64,000 nt of DNA. Origin: Lachnospiraceae bacterium UBA7060 (lineage in GTDB: Bacteria; Bacillota; Clostridia; Lachnospirales; Lachnospiraceae). The DNA is taken from assembly GCA_002493835.1 (NCBI GenBank), contig DLAA01000160.1, forward strand, positions 89,495 to 153,494. The letters are read 5' to 3'. Made by a program: the position numbers and the translations under genes. Below are positions 34,861-44,669 of the stretch, piece after piece; the first letter of the stretch is position 1, and every line of letters begins with the position of its first letter. Below the pieces are notes generated by a model. It worked only from the letters and a program-made list of their open reading frames with translations. It did not search any database and had not been told where the DNA came from.

Positions 34861-36327
34861 TTACTCTTGCTTGACGGAGTTTTTTCCGTAATACGCGGCT
34901 ACTCCCACGTTCACCCAGCCGTTTTCATCCGAGTCTAAGTAAAAGCACTCAAAGTCCTCGATATAATCCGGCATTTCCAGTGTCACATCCTTCTCAGGAC
35001 AGGTTTCCAGATACTCATATATTCTCTCACATTTTCCATAATATTCTCGATAACTTCCGTTATATACGGAGCGCGCCACCCGGTATAGAGGCGTTTCTTC
35101 CAGAGTCAGAGGGCTTACAATCACAGCGGCAAAGCAAATATAGAGCATCATTCCCAGGCACCGTCCATCCGATGGCAGTCCTGCCATTCTGTGCAGACAG
35201 ACGCCAATAAAAAGAGCCAGATTCAACAGAGAAATCACCAGTGCCGCATCTATTATAAAATAACACCTGTTCGGTATATTGAAACTGCCATATCCCAAAG
35301 CCACGGGAAACTCCGCTACGAGCCCCGCTGCCAATGCAAGCAGTGTGACTGCGCCATACTCTTTCAGCGCAATTTTACATCTGCCCGACAGATATATGCC
35401 GGCCGCAATCAGCAGAAGAAAAATCAAACCAAATATCGTCCTTCTAAAAAGCCTGCTTCCCTCCTCCGCAAACATACGCACCGTGTACATAAACGCCTGA
35501 ACAATATGCAGACTCCCGCCCGCCGTCTTATCATGTCTCGAAAAATTACCAGGAGCCGCCGCATTGATCAGCGCGCCCAGAAAGCCTGCCATAAATACCC
35601 CTATATTATAGAAGGAAATTCTCCGGGTAAACAGAAAAAAGGTAAACACAAGTACCAGCGTCACATAACATCCTGTTCCTGCCACTGCCAAAGAACCCCC
35701 TGCGGAAAGAAAAAGAAAAAAACCGGCGCAAACTGCACAAGCTCTCTTTCTTCCTGTTTTTATTTCTCCTTTATTCATAAGAAGAAACAGCGTCAGCGCT
35801 ATCAACAAGATAGAAAAGGGCATGCTGTAAGCCACTGCACCAGAAAACCAGAAATAGATTTCTGTGTAGACGTCCGCATTCGTCACCGCTGCAAAAAAAA
35901 ATGTCAAAATAAGCAGCCGCAGTGGAATGAGTTCTCTGTCCTTTTCTCTCCCTTCCCCAGTAGAAAAGAAGGAAAGCCCTACCCACAACAGAGAAATCAG
36001 CGATAGAAAAAAAAGAAGGGCGTTTCCCACCATCACCGCTTTCAGCTGAGACAGCCCAAAATTATTGATCGGGGAAAGAAACGCCTGAAGAAACATAGAA
36101 AACCATGTGCCCTGCCAATCCATATACAAGTCCTTTACATACAGAAGAGATGCGGCAAAATACTCTGGAAGGGAGACATGAAAAGCCCCCACCCTGACAC
36201 CATGGGTAAAATCATCCCCGATCAACACCGTGTATCCCGCAGCCATCGTCAGAACTAGGCTGATCCCTGCAATAATAATAACGCATGCTATTGATATAGC
36301 AGCTCCAATCCTCTTTTTTCCCCTCAT
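34861..36327 (-). CDS. DUF6056-like polytopic membrane protein, putative GT-C glycosyltransferase
   Basis: About 488 residues with around eleven TM segments. LIGDDFTHG in the first outside loop and DLYMDWQGTWFSMFLQAFL match the DDYDYG and EWQGTY segments of the gene at 16932-18458, so the two are paralogues. A GT-C role on exported, polyprenyl-phosphate-linked sugars is inferred. The ATG at 36327 has GGGAG 10 bases upstream; other in-frame starts up to 36381 have no site. It lies directly after the MBOAT gene. Confidence 0.62.
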   Translation of the reverse strand: MRGKKRIGAAISIACVIIIAGISLVLTMAAGYTVLIGDDFTHGVRVGAFHVSLPEYFAASLLYVKDLYMDWQGTWFSMFLQAFLSPINNFGLSQLKAVMVGNALLFFLSLISLLWVGLSFFSTGEGREKDRELIPLRLLILTFFFAAVTNADVYTEIYFWFSGAVAYSMPFSILLIALTLFLLMNKGEIKTGRKRACAVCAGFFLFLSAGGSLAVAGTGCYVTLVLVFTFFLFTRRISFYNIGVFMAGFLGALINAAAPGNFSRHDKTAGGSLHIVQAFMYTVRMFAEEGSRLFRRTIFGLIFLLLIAAGIYLSGRCKIALKEYGAVTLLALAAGLVAEFPVALGYGSFNIPNRCYFIIDAALVISLLNLALFIGVCLHRMAGLPSDGRCLGMMLYICFAAVIVSPLTLEETPLYRVARSVYNGSYREYYGKCERIYEYLETCPEKDVTLEMPDYIEDFECFYLDSDENGWVNVGVAAYYGKNSVKQE

Positions 36328-36377
36328 TGTCCTGATTCTCCCGTCTACTATAGTAAACGACATAACTTCAGCCGTCG

Positions 36378-37961
36378 TCAAAAACTTTGGTACAAAAATG
36401 CCGCTGTATCATAGCTTCCGCCGTAGATTCCCGTAATGATAAGCAGTAGGACTACGCCATAATAACACCCCCATCTGACAGCCATCGGACGGGATGCGAT
36501 ATCCCGGCGCACATCCCGGCCCTGCTCCTCCCGTATCGAAACCAAAAGCCACAGCAGGCAGGCGACAAGCAGCAGTATAAATCCGTATTTACTCAGACCG
36601 TAGGAGGACACATGCAAAATTCCCTCCCGCAGATGAAACCTCGTAAACAGTGCCAGATAAATTTCTTTCGCCTGAGAAAGGCTCTCCGACCGAATCAGCA
36701 CATCCGCCAAAAAGACGATCACCCAGGTCCGCGCCATACACAGCAGCGAGTACAGACGCCCCTCCCGCAGATGAAGCCTCTTTTTCCAAACTGCAAACTC
36801 CGACTCCAAAACCAAAGACACACACATGATCAGACCATAATAGACACCCCAAAGAATATAGCCCGCGGTCCTGCCATGCCACATACCCGTGAGCAGCCAG
36901 ACAAGCATTGTTCCGATTACACTGGTCACATGCTTTCCCAGACGAGGCCACCGCTTTTTTGCGTTTTTGCTAATTTTACGCCCCGCTCCCGACATGACAA
37001 AAGAAAACATCACGTAATCCTTGAACCAAGTTCCCAGTGTAATATGCCATCTGCGCCAAAATTCCGCTACAGATGTGGAAAAATAAGGTCTCTTAAAGTT
37101 CTCGGGAAGAAGAATATCAAAAGTCTCACTGATGCCCAGAGCCATATCCATATAACCTGAAAAGTCCGCATAGAGCTGAATCATATAGAGAACTACTGCC
37201 AGCGCATAAATACTTCCCCAAACTGCCTCATTACTCCCAAACACATTTCCCACAAAAATATTCACTCTATCCGCAATCACAAGCTTCTTAAAAGCACCCC
37301 AGACAAACCGTTGTACACCGAAAAGCATCCTCTCATAATTGAAAATATGCTCCCTCTCAAACTCCGCGCTGAGCTTTCCATAACGGTTGAACGGCCCCTG
37401 CGTGACAGCCGGAAAATAAAAAAGAAAGAGCAGCAGCTTCCAGAAATTCTTTGAAGCACTGCACTGCTCCCGCCCCACATCCACCACATAGCCAATGGCT
37501 GTCAGAGTATAAAAAGATATACCCAAAGGCATCACTATCCGCGCAAAAAAGGAATCCGGAAAAAAGCTGGAAAATCCTGCCTTTTGTAAAATAGGCAAAA
37601 TTACTACCGTATATTTTGTCGTCAGCAAAATTCCCAGATTAAATACAAAATAAAGGATTTGAACGCGTCTTCTCTGCCTCTCAAATCCCAGCTTAATCGT
37701 CTTTTTTTCCTCTTTATCCGCATTCACACAATCTGAGAGCGCCTTTTTCTGCGCTCCCAAACTGTTATTCAGCCAGATTCCGCAAGCGTAAGTACTTACT
37801 GCAGTGAGCAGAATCCCCACCGGAATCCCGCCTGTCCCGATCATGTAAAACAGAGCACCGGCCACAGTAAGAACTACCCACTGCCATTTTACCGGCACTA
37901 AGTAATACAGGGCAAAGCAAATAACCCACAGTATCACAAAGCTGTTCGATAGTAACTGCAT
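36378..37961 (-). CDS. MBOAT family acyltransferase (DltB/AlgI-like)
   Basis: 527 residues with about eleven TM segments. The MBOAT core is clear: QGPFNRYGKLS, YADFSGYMDMALGIS, RPYFSTSVAEFWRRWHITLG, and the catalytic WLLTGMWHG with its His. MBOAT proteins carry acyl groups (D-Ala in DltB, acetyl in AlgI) across the membrane to surface polymers. The neighbours are an ACP (12 bases upstream), a DltA-like ligase and a DltD-like SGNH protein, which strengthens the DltB-type reading. GGAG precedes the ATG by 5 bases. Confidence 0.92.
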   Translation of the reverse strand: MQLLSNSFVILWVICFALYYLVPVKWQWVVLTVAGALFYMIGTGGIPVGILLTAVSTYACGIWLNNSLGAQKKALSDCVNADKEEKKTIKLGFERQRRRVQILYFVFNLGILLTTKYTVVILPILQKAGFSSFFPDSFFARIVMPLGISFYTLTAIGYVVDVGREQCSASKNFWKLLLFLFYFPAVTQGPFNRYGKLSAEFEREHIFNYERMLFGVQRFVWGAFKKLVIADRVNIFVGNVFGSNEAVWGSIYALAVVLYMIQLYADFSGYMDMALGISETFDILLPENFKRPYFSTSVAEFWRRWHITLGTWFKDYVMFSFVMSGAGRKISKNAKKRWPRLGKHVTSVIGTMLVWLLTGMWHGRTAGYILWGVYYGLIMCVSLVLESEFAVWKKRLHLREGRLYSLLCMARTWVIVFLADVLIRSESLSQAKEIYLALFTRFHLREGILHVSSYGLSKYGFILLLVACLLWLLVSIREEQGRDVRRDIASRPMAVRWGCYYGVVLLLIITGIYGGSYDTAAFLYQSF

Positions 37962-37973
37962 GTATTCTCCACC

Positions 37974-38207
37974 CTACTCTTCTGTCAAACGTCTCACCAG
38001 CTCGATGATCGCTTCTTTATTTCTGAAATTTTCCGCCACCACATACTTGGCATCAATCTCAATATCGAAAACATCCTCCAATTCGCTGACAATATTGATC
38101 ACCGTGAAGGAATCAATAACACCCTCCTCCATCATGTTATCGCCCTCATAATCGAGCGCCTCTCCACAGTATTCTTCCAATACTTCCAAAACCCGTTCTT
38201 CCATCAT
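37974..38207 (-). CDS. Acyl carrier protein (DltC-like)
   Basis: 77 residues, acidic. GVIDSFTVINIVSEL contains the Asp-Ser 4'-phosphopantetheine site, Ser in the DSF triplet. ACP helices II and III follow (LEDVFDIEID). The protein would be loaded as a thioester by the ligase at 39160-40683 and deliver the group to the MBOAT. Two Met codons stand together at 38207 and 38204; either may be used, after GGAAGG. Confidence 0.9.
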   Translation of the reverse strand: MMEERVLEVLEEYCGEALDYEGDNMMEEGVIDSFTVINIVSELEDVFDIEIDAKYVVAENFRNKEAIIELVRRLTEE

Positions 38208-38278
38208 TCATTCATCCTTCCTATTTAATGATACAAAAAATATAAGTATATTCTCAATCGAGTGCACACACCCAATTT

Positions 38279-39136
38279 TTATAACATATGATATTTTATC
38301 TTTAATAAATTCCCATCCGCGAGAGGCAGATAAATCATAGAAGCCTCCTCCTTTTTCTTCCCCGGATCGATTTTGCGGTATCTTAAAACCCGTGCCCTTT
38401 TTCCCTCCACCATCATCTGTAAAGGCGGAAAAATACCACTCTTTCCATAGTCCACGCTCCGAAGCTGCCTGTAAAGTTTATCCGGCTCCTCCTTCAGATC
38501 CAGAATTCCCTCCCCCGGTATTTCTGTGGAGCGGTACATCCTGCGTCCCGGCAGAATTGTCTGGGGTGCGGCCTGCACATTTTGGGCCAACACCACATCA
38601 AAACATTCACAAAAACACTCTACAGCCAAATCCATCAGCCGTTCTGTCAACTCATAGGCCTTCATATCAGGGCCGATCTCACAGCTTTTTTGGATGATAA
38701 TGTTTCCCTCATCCACTCCCGCCGTCACATAATGCCAAGTGATACCCGTTCTCTTTTCGCCCTCGTAGATGACCCAGCTCGGCGCATTTCTTCCAGGATA
38801 ATCAGGCAAAAGTGCATTGTGGAAATTGATAATGGTTATGTGTTCCCGTTCCACCAGAGAAGCTGGGAACAAGAAATTATTGCTTGCGGAAACAATCAGT
38901 GTTTTTTCCTGCACACTGTCCAGATACGCGCTAAGTCTCTGCTTTTGCGGTATCCTGTCAAACGGGATACCGCGTTCCCCGCAAATCTGCCTCGTAACGC
39001 TTAAACCGTGCGGCTCATGTTCAATAAACTCCATCGTATAGCCGTAATCCGCCCGCCTATCGTCTATATATTTCAGTACCTCTCCGGCCGCCTTCCCGTA
39101 ACCAATCACCACGACCCTGTTAAAAGCTGTCTCCAT
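38279..39136 (-). CDS. Formyltransferase-fold protein (methionyl-tRNA/sugar N-formyltransferase family)
   Basis: 285 residues. An N-terminal nucleotide-type fold precedes the N10-formyl-tetrahydrofolate site: INFHNALLPDYPGRNAPSW supplies the NxH catalytic pair, and TAGVDEGNI the Asp, near residues 100-140, so all three catalytic residues are present. It is too short and too divergent for fmt (about 315 residues) and lies between an acyl-activating ligase and an ACP. Either it N-formylates a sugar amine, or it formylates an amino group on the ligase/ACP cargo, as formylation domains do in some peptide synthetases. Neither is proven. Confidence 0.82.
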   Translation of the reverse strand: METAFNRVVVIGYGKAAGEVLKYIDDRRADYGYTMEFIEHEPHGLSVTRQICGERGIPFDRIPQKQRLSAYLDSVQEKTLIVSASNNFLFPASLVEREHITIINFHNALLPDYPGRNAPSWVIYEGEKRTGITWHYVTAGVDEGNIIIQKSCEIGPDMKAYELTERLMDLAVECFCECFDVVLAQNVQAAPQTILPGRRMYRSTEIPGEGILDLKEEPDKLYRQLRSVDYGKSGIFPPLQMMVEGKRARVLRYRKIDPGKKKEEASMIYLPLADGNLLKIKYHML

Positions 39137-39159
39137 ATGGCTCCATTCAATATCGAATG

Positions 39160-40683
39160 CTATTTTATATATTCCCTCAATTTTACACGATCTATTTTCC
39201 CGTTGGCATTGACAGGCATCTTCTCAACCCTGATCAGTTTATTTGGCAGCATATATTCCGGAAGCAGCCGTGATATCTTATTATTCACATATGCCTTATC
39301 CAGTTCTTCCTCAATAAAGAGTACAATTTTCTGATGCTTTTCATCGTAGAGGCAGCAGCAGAGCGAAATTTCCTCCAGTGAGGACACCGCCGTCTCAATT
39401 TCTCCCAGCTCAATCCTGTGTCCCATATGTTTAATCTGGAAATCTTTTCTACATAGATATATGATCTCTCCGCGCTCATTGTATCTGACAATGTCCCCCG
39501 TCCGATAGATCACCTCCGGCACCGCCGTATTTAAAGGATTCTGCACAAACGCCTCTCTCGTCTTCTCAGGATTCTTATAATATCCCATAGAAAGAGACGT
39601 TCCCCTGACGCAGAGTTCTCCGGTCTCCTGTCCCGTAACCAGTTCATCCTTCTCATTTAAAACAAGTATGTCCGTATTCGCCATCGGAAACCCGATGGGG
39701 AGCGGCTCATCATCAGCAAACTCACGGTCTACCATATAATAAGTACAGGCGTCAGTGATTTCCGTCGGGCCGTACAGATTTGCGTATCGAACATCCGGCA
39801 GATAGTTACGCCACATGTTGAGCTGCCTGTTAGGCATCACTTCACCGCAGAACAACACCCGCCGCAGCGTGTCCGACAAATCCACATTGCGAAATGCCTT
39901 CAGTTTCGCCACCACAATCAGCGCCGATGGCACCCAGAAAATGGTATTGATCTTCTTTTTCTTCAAATATTCCAGCAAAGGCACCGGCTGAGCAAAAAGC
40001 GTTTTCGGGATAATATAGGTAGTTGCACCCGTTTTCAGGGTACTGTAGATATCCAGAATGGAATTGTCAAAATAAAAGGGCGCCTGATTGCCGAAGCTGT
40101 CCTTCTCAGTGATTTCGAAAGTCTCGGTCACCCAGTCAATATAATCAATCACGGCACGATGGTTGATAGTCACGCCCTTGGGAACGCCAGTAGACCCCGA
40201 AGTAAACAACACATACAGAAGATCCGTATCGATCCCCTGCCTCCTCACAGCCTCGAGCTGCTCCTCGTCTTCTGCATCCAGCTGTCCGTCGGAAGTAACA
40301 ATATCTTCCAATAAAAGGATTTCGCCCTTATAACCATACTGTGAAAAAACTTCCCGAAGAGGCGTCGTAGTGATGACAGCCGCAGGTTCCAGCACCTCAA
40401 GTATCTTATTTACCCTGCTTCCCGGCATATCCACATCTATGGGAGAATAAAAATTACAGCTGTAGGCCGCGCCCATAAAGGAAACAATCACATCCACGCC
40501 CTTTTCCAGAAAAACAGCAACCGGTCTCTTAAATAGACCCCTCCGCACCAGCTTACAGGCGATTTTCCTTGCCTGTCCCCTGAGCTGTCCAAAGGTAATC
40601 TCCTTCTGCTCATCCACATAGGCCGCCTTGTCAGGGAAACGCCTTGCCGTCTCGTCCAGCCAGTAGGTAACGTTCGCTTTCAT
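39160..40683 (-). CDS. Adenylation enzyme, DltA-like (amino acid/acyl-ACP ligase)
   Basis: 507 residues of the ANL superfamily: phosphate loop LFTSGSTGVPKG near residue 170, ANLYGPTEITDACTYY, GELCVRGTSLSMGYY, YRTGDIVRY and the C-terminal Lys in NANGKIDR. Size and context match D-alanine-carrier protein ligase (DltA), which activates D-Ala as the adenylate and loads it on DltC. The specificity residues cannot be aligned reliably by eye, so D-Ala is a guess. GAGG precedes the ATG at 40683. Confidence 0.88.
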   Translation of the reverse strand: MKANVTYWLDETARRFPDKAAYVDEQKEITFGQLRGQARKIACKLVRRGLFKRPVAVFLEKGVDVIVSFMGAAYSCNFYSPIDVDMPGSRVNKILEVLEPAAVITTTPLREVFSQYGYKGEILLLEDIVTSDGQLDAEDEEQLEAVRRQGIDTDLLYVLFTSGSTGVPKGVTINHRAVIDYIDWVTETFEITEKDSFGNQAPFYFDNSILDIYSTLKTGATTYIIPKTLFAQPVPLLEYLKKKKINTIFWVPSALIVVAKLKAFRNVDLSDTLRRVLFCGEVMPNRQLNMWRNYLPDVRYANLYGPTEITDACTYYMVDREFADDEPLPIGFPMANTDILVLNEKDELVTGQETGELCVRGTSLSMGYYKNPEKTREAFVQNPLNTAVPEVIYRTGDIVRYNERGEIIYLCRKDFQIKHMGHRIELGEIETAVSSLEEISLCCCLYDEKHQKIVLFIEEELDKAYVNNKISRLLPEYMLPNKLIRVEKMPVNANGKIDRVKLREYIK

Positions 40684-40733
40684 ATCATCCTCATTTCAAA
40701 ATATCTATGTGACAGGCAATACATAAGACCGTC

Positions 40734-41813
40734 TCATCGCTTTGCAGGAAGCACAAGATAATAAGTATCCGCCGTCTTCTTCGCTTTTACATGATAAATA
40801 TCATATAAATCCATCATCTCAAGACCGCATCCTGCCGGATCATATGACCCGTAAAGCGCCACGCCCTTATCCATAGCCAGCACTTTCATCTTTTCCTCCA
40901 CATGCAGCGCGATTCGAAAGGCCTCTTCAGATTCTATGTAATTATACACCATGGGTGAATAGGGTGGCAAGTATAAAATGACCTCCACACCTGCCCTCTG
41001 CATATAGTCGATCAGCCTGGAAAAATGTGCAAAATGTGCCTCATCAATCTTATGGTAATCCGTCATCCGGTAAACCACATGCTCCTCTATACTCTGCCTC
41101 GTCAGTTCCTCCACCTCGGACACAGCCACCTCACGAAGCTTTCGCTGATAACTGACACTTCCGTCAGAATGCTTGAGGTACCTCTCTGTCTCCCAGTCGT
41201 CCGTGTAGGAGACAGCAAAACGCTTATTCTCGAAAAGCAATGTGACATTGTAACGAAAATACTCCAAAGAAAACATCTTTCTGTAATCTCTGCCCGTATT
41301 TTTGGAAAAAGGCAGCGTTGTCTCATTCGGTTTGCCGTCTATGATTTGTCCCATGTAGTCTGCATAGGACTTAAGCTCCTTCCATTTTTCGTTGTCATGG
41401 CTTGTATTAAAAAGAAAGGGATCTACCCCAATTATCATCGTATCCGGCAGTTTCCCCTGTGCGGTCAAAATACCGGCGACCGCCAAAAGATCATAGACCG
41501 TAGCCTCCGACAGTCCCGCGTTATAAAAAGATGTCGTGTCAAACATATTGTGGTCAAAGGTATACACCCGGCTGGAACCGAGAACCATGACCTGCGGCGC
41601 CTCCTCCATTCCACTGATACGGGCAAGCAGAAGATTTCTGTCATTATAATCGGATTCCTCAAGCCCCTCCACGTTCTTCCCCGCCGCCATCTGCCCGGCA
41701 ATATCGTCATAAGTGACACGCAGAAGCGCATAAGAATCAACATACCAATTGACAAATCCGATAAAAAGGAGCAGAGGCAGTATAAACAATGCCCCTATGA
41801 ACCATTTTTTCAT
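40734..41813 (-). CDS. Membrane-anchored SGNH protein, DltD-like
   Basis: 359 residues: one N-terminal TM segment (residues 5-25), then an extracytoplasmic domain with VMVLGSSRVYTF (Ser of block I) and, near the C-terminus, DLYDIYH with the Asp/His pair. DltD and AlgJ-type proteins assist or carry out the final transfer to the polymer. It is the first gene of the Dlt-like set, followed by ligase, formyltransferase, ACP and MBOAT. GGAGG lies 9 bases before the ATG. Confidence 0.78.
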   Translation of the reverse strand: MKKWFIGALFILPLLLFIGFVNWYVDSYALLRVTYDDIAGQMAAGKNVEGLEESDYNDRNLLLARISGMEEAPQVMVLGSSRVYTFDHNMFDTTSFYNAGLSEATVYDLLAVAGILTAQGKLPDTMIIGVDPFLFNTSHDNEKWKELKSYADYMGQIIDGKPNETTLPFSKNTGRDYRKMFSLEYFRYNVTLLFENKRFAVSYTDDWETERYLKHSDGSVSYQRKLREVAVSEVEELTRQSIEEHVVYRMTDYHKIDEAHFAHFSRLIDYMQRAGVEVILYLPPYSPMVYNYIESEEAFRIALHVEEKMKVLAMDKGVALYGSYDPAGCGLEMMDLYDIYHVKAKKTADTYYLVLPAKR

Positions 41814-41834
41814 CCTCTGTAACCTCCAAGACCG

Positions 41835-43529
41835 TTACCCTTTGACTATTTCATTTTCTTTTCCAAAACAAAAGGCAAACAAAATCGGCAGCGCCGCAAA
41901 TATCCCATAGGCGTAGCGAAATTCATTGTACACGGGTGCTGCCAGAAGAAGACTGATAAGCAGCATCACACAGGGCACGTAGACAAGACTCTGCCTGCCC
42001 CTGTAAAGCGCACAAGCCAGCACAAACAACAAAAGCCAGGTATTTATTCCCAGGCTCCACACTCTGTTGTAAAGTGTCTGAAACCACTGCAGGAAATCAC
42101 TCATGGCAAGGCCCGCGTCATAGCTGAACAGCTTTCTCTTTGTCTCTATCCCAAAAGGGTTGTCTACCATAAAATACTCGCTGTAAAGAATCTGTTCATG
42201 GGGAATGTGCAGAGCGTAATAGCCCGCCGTCTGCCTAATCTGCGCTTCCAGATACTGCATAGGATTGCGCAGTCCCACCCGAAGCCAGAGCTTTGCGTAG
42301 GCTCCCTTATTTTCTGCAAGGATTTGTTGATTTCCATTTTCACGGATATAATTTTTTGTCACATCGAACAGATAGGGATTGTAAAATTCATCAATCCGCT
42401 CAAGAGGAACCACCGCATCGATCATCGCCGTCTCTTCCTCCGTAAGTTTTCCGCCTCTGACATAGGTACACAGAAGATGCTGGGTAGGCATAGTCAGACT
42501 CTCGATCGTATCCGGCGGTTCCACACCAAGAAGATGCAGCACCGGCCCCTGCCAGAGCAGATAACCAAGAAGCACCGATGCCACGGACAAATACATATAC
42601 TGCCCCCGAACGCCAAAAGAGCTGCTTCTAAAGCCGTCTCTTTTTCTTCTCGACCCGCAAAACTGTGAAAGAATCAAGAAAAATGTCGTTCCCAGAAAAA
42701 TGAAAATACCGTTGCTTCTGAGCAGGCAAATTGACAGGCCTGTCACAAAAAACAACACCCAATATCGTCGATCAGCCCGCTGTTTGGAAGCACAGATGGA
42801 AACCACCCATATAAAAAGCAGAAATGCCGCTGTAAACCAGGCATCCTTTCCCATACAAATACTAAACATCGCATTGACAGGAAGAAGCATATAAAAAAAT
42901 AGGGACAGGGCCAGCCACAAAATTCTTGTCCCCCGCTGGTATAAAATAAACAGGAAAAAGCCAAACACCGCCGCCGTGAGCGACATTTGAAAAAAGGTAT
43001 AGAGCGCCACCGCTGCCGTATCATTATGGAAAAGCCCATACCCGATTGTCAAAAACAGTTTTATAATCAGTGTATGAAAATAGGGATGATGGTTCGACTT
43101 CGCCGCAAGTCCTAGAGCCTGCTCCATCTGCCACACTGCGTCGTTATTAAACCAAGTGGGATAATACATGAGAAAATAAGGCAGATAGCACAAAAGACAG
43201 CCGAGAAAAAAAAGAAACCAGATCCACCAATGCCCCTGCCGCTTTCTCCTCTCAGGAAAAATCTTGTGCCAAAATACCTGTGCTCCTGCAGGCAGACTAC
43301 CCACAAGCGCTGCACTGTTCTGCGTAAGAAAACCAGCCGCAAGCAGCACCCCAAAACTTAGCGCCGTCCACAGGACAATCCGCCCCATATTCTGCACATT
43401 GCTGTAGCGGACCGATCCCTGCCAATCCCCCAGCACAATAAAAAAGGCATAGCAAAAGGCAAAGGGAAGCAAAAGCAGAATCTGCTTTTTCGTTGGCCGT
43501 CTTATCTTCCCATTTTTCCTCAAATCCAT
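41835..43529 (-). CDS. DUF6020-like polytopic membrane protein, putative GT-C glycosyltransferase
   Basis: About 564 residues with around twelve TM segments. YYPTWFNNDAVWQMEQ and SNHHPYFHTLIIKLF in the first large outside loop, and MFSICMGKDAWFTAAFL, are typical of DUF6020 proteins. The family name is recalled, and a polyprenyl-phosphate-sugar transferase role is inferred. The ATG at 43529 lies 8 bases after GAGG and 4 bases beyond the upstream stop; an in-frame GTG at 43565 is less likely. Confidence 0.68.
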   Translation of the reverse strand: MDLRKNGKIRRPTKKQILLLLPFAFCYAFFIVLGDWQGSVRYSNVQNMGRIVLWTALSFGVLLAAGFLTQNSAALVGSLPAGAQVFWHKIFPERRKRQGHWWIWFLFFLGCLLCYLPYFLMYYPTWFNNDAVWQMEQALGLAAKSNHHPYFHTLIIKLFLTIGYGLFHNDTAAVALYTFFQMSLTAAVFGFFLFILYQRGTRILWLALSLFFYMLLPVNAMFSICMGKDAWFTAAFLLFIWVVSICASKQRADRRYWVLFFVTGLSICLLRSNGIFIFLGTTFFLILSQFCGSRRKRDGFRSSSFGVRGQYMYLSVASVLLGYLLWQGPVLHLLGVEPPDTIESLTMPTQHLLCTYVRGGKLTEEETAMIDAVVPLERIDEFYNPYLFDVTKNYIRENGNQQILAENKGAYAKLWLRVGLRNPMQYLEAQIRQTAGYYALHIPHEQILYSEYFMVDNPFGIETKRKLFSYDAGLAMSDFLQWFQTLYNRVWSLGINTWLLLFVLACALYRGRQSLVYVPCVMLLISLLLAAPVYNEFRYAYGIFAALPILFAFCFGKENEIVKG

Positions 43530-43533
43530 ACCC

Positions 43534-44658
43534 TCATCCTCTGTGTTTCTTTCGGTAAGTTTCACACACCTCTTCTATATAATCCCGCCACTGCTCGTAA
43601 ATTGCCTCATCATTGGCTCTCTCTGCGATCTCCCGGGCCTTTCTGCCCAGCCGATTCGCCAACGCCGGATCCTCAATCAGACGATTGATTCCCTCCTCCA
43701 TAGCCTTCTGGTTTTTAATGGGAATCAGCAAACCGTCCACCTCGTTTTTTATAATCGTGCGAGGGCCGCCGCAGGGACAGTCCGTGGCCACAATGGGAAG
43801 TCCCAGCGCCATGGCCTCCATCAGCGCGTTGGGAAGCCCTTCCCAGTCTGAGCTGAACGCAAACAGGGCCGCGTCCACCAAATCGTGCTCCAATTGATCG
43901 CTGGCCCCCATCAAGTGTACATATTCCTGCGCGTGAAGCTCCGATATGGTGCGTTCCAAAAGCTCCTTGGTGCCATCCTCCGTATCCCTGCCATATATTT
44001 TCAAATCAAAATCCGGATGCTTCTTATGCACCTCGTGAAATGCCCGGATCAACATAACCTGATTTTTAAAATCCACCAGCCGCCCCGACTGCACCACTGT
44101 CTTCGTCCGCTTTTTGGGTTCTGGCACACCGATGTATTTGGGGTTCAGCGGATTTAAAATAATGCGGGAGTTCTTCTGCAGCCTGGGCGCGAAAAATTCT
44201 CTGGCACCTTGCGTCTGAAAGACACAGCCGTCAGCTCTGGGAAAAAGAAAGGGTATCTGCACTTTGTCGAAAGGTCTGTCATAATGCCCCACAGGATCCG
44301 TCCGTATGGAGATAATCACTGGAATTTTAATAAAATATGCCGCTGTCAGCCCCCGATAGAGAGCCTTCCTGGCAAAAGGAATCAAAACATCCGGCTTCTC
44401 CTCCTTCAAAAACTGCTTCAAATAGCGGATGCGCAGAAAAAACTGTGCAATACGCCCCTTTTTTTCATCGCCTGGACGCAGGCCAACATGGACACGCCGT
44501 ACCCTGTCGTCCACCTGAAATTCGTCCTCACCCTGCCATTCCGTAGCAATCAGAACCTCGTAGCCACTTTTCACAAAGCGGTTGGACAGATTTGACACCA
44601 CACGTTCTGCGCCGCCCTGCTCCAGACAATTTAAATGAAATGCAATCTTTCGAACCAT
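43534..44658 (-). CDS. Glycosyltransferase family 4
   Basis: 374 residues. IAFHLNCLEQGGAERVVSNL at the N-terminus, VQSGRLVDFKNQ and DWEGLPNALMEAMALGLP (EX7E) identify a GT4 enzyme, broadly like PglH/AmsD-type HexNAc or hexose transferases. It follows another GT4 gene by 11 bases. GGAGG lies 15 bases before the ATG, further than usual. Confidence 0.87.
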   Translation of the reverse strand: MVRKIAFHLNCLEQGGAERVVSNLSNRFVKSGYEVLIATEWQGEDEFQVDDRVRRVHVGLRPGDEKKGRIAQFFLRIRYLKQFLKEEKPDVLIPFARKALYRGLTAAYFIKIPVIISIRTDPVGHYDRPFDKVQIPFLFPRADGCVFQTQGAREFFAPRLQKNSRIILNPLNPKYIGVPEPKKRTKTVVQSGRLVDFKNQVMLIRAFHEVHKKHPDFDLKIYGRDTEDGTKELLERTISELHAQEYVHLMGASDQLEHDLVDAALFAFSSDWEGLPNALMEAMALGLPIVATDCPCGGPRTIIKNEVDGLLIPIKNQKAMEEGINRLIEDPALANRLGRKAREIAERANDEAIYEQWRDYIEEVCETYRKKHRG

Positions 44659-44669
44659 TTTTGACTACA

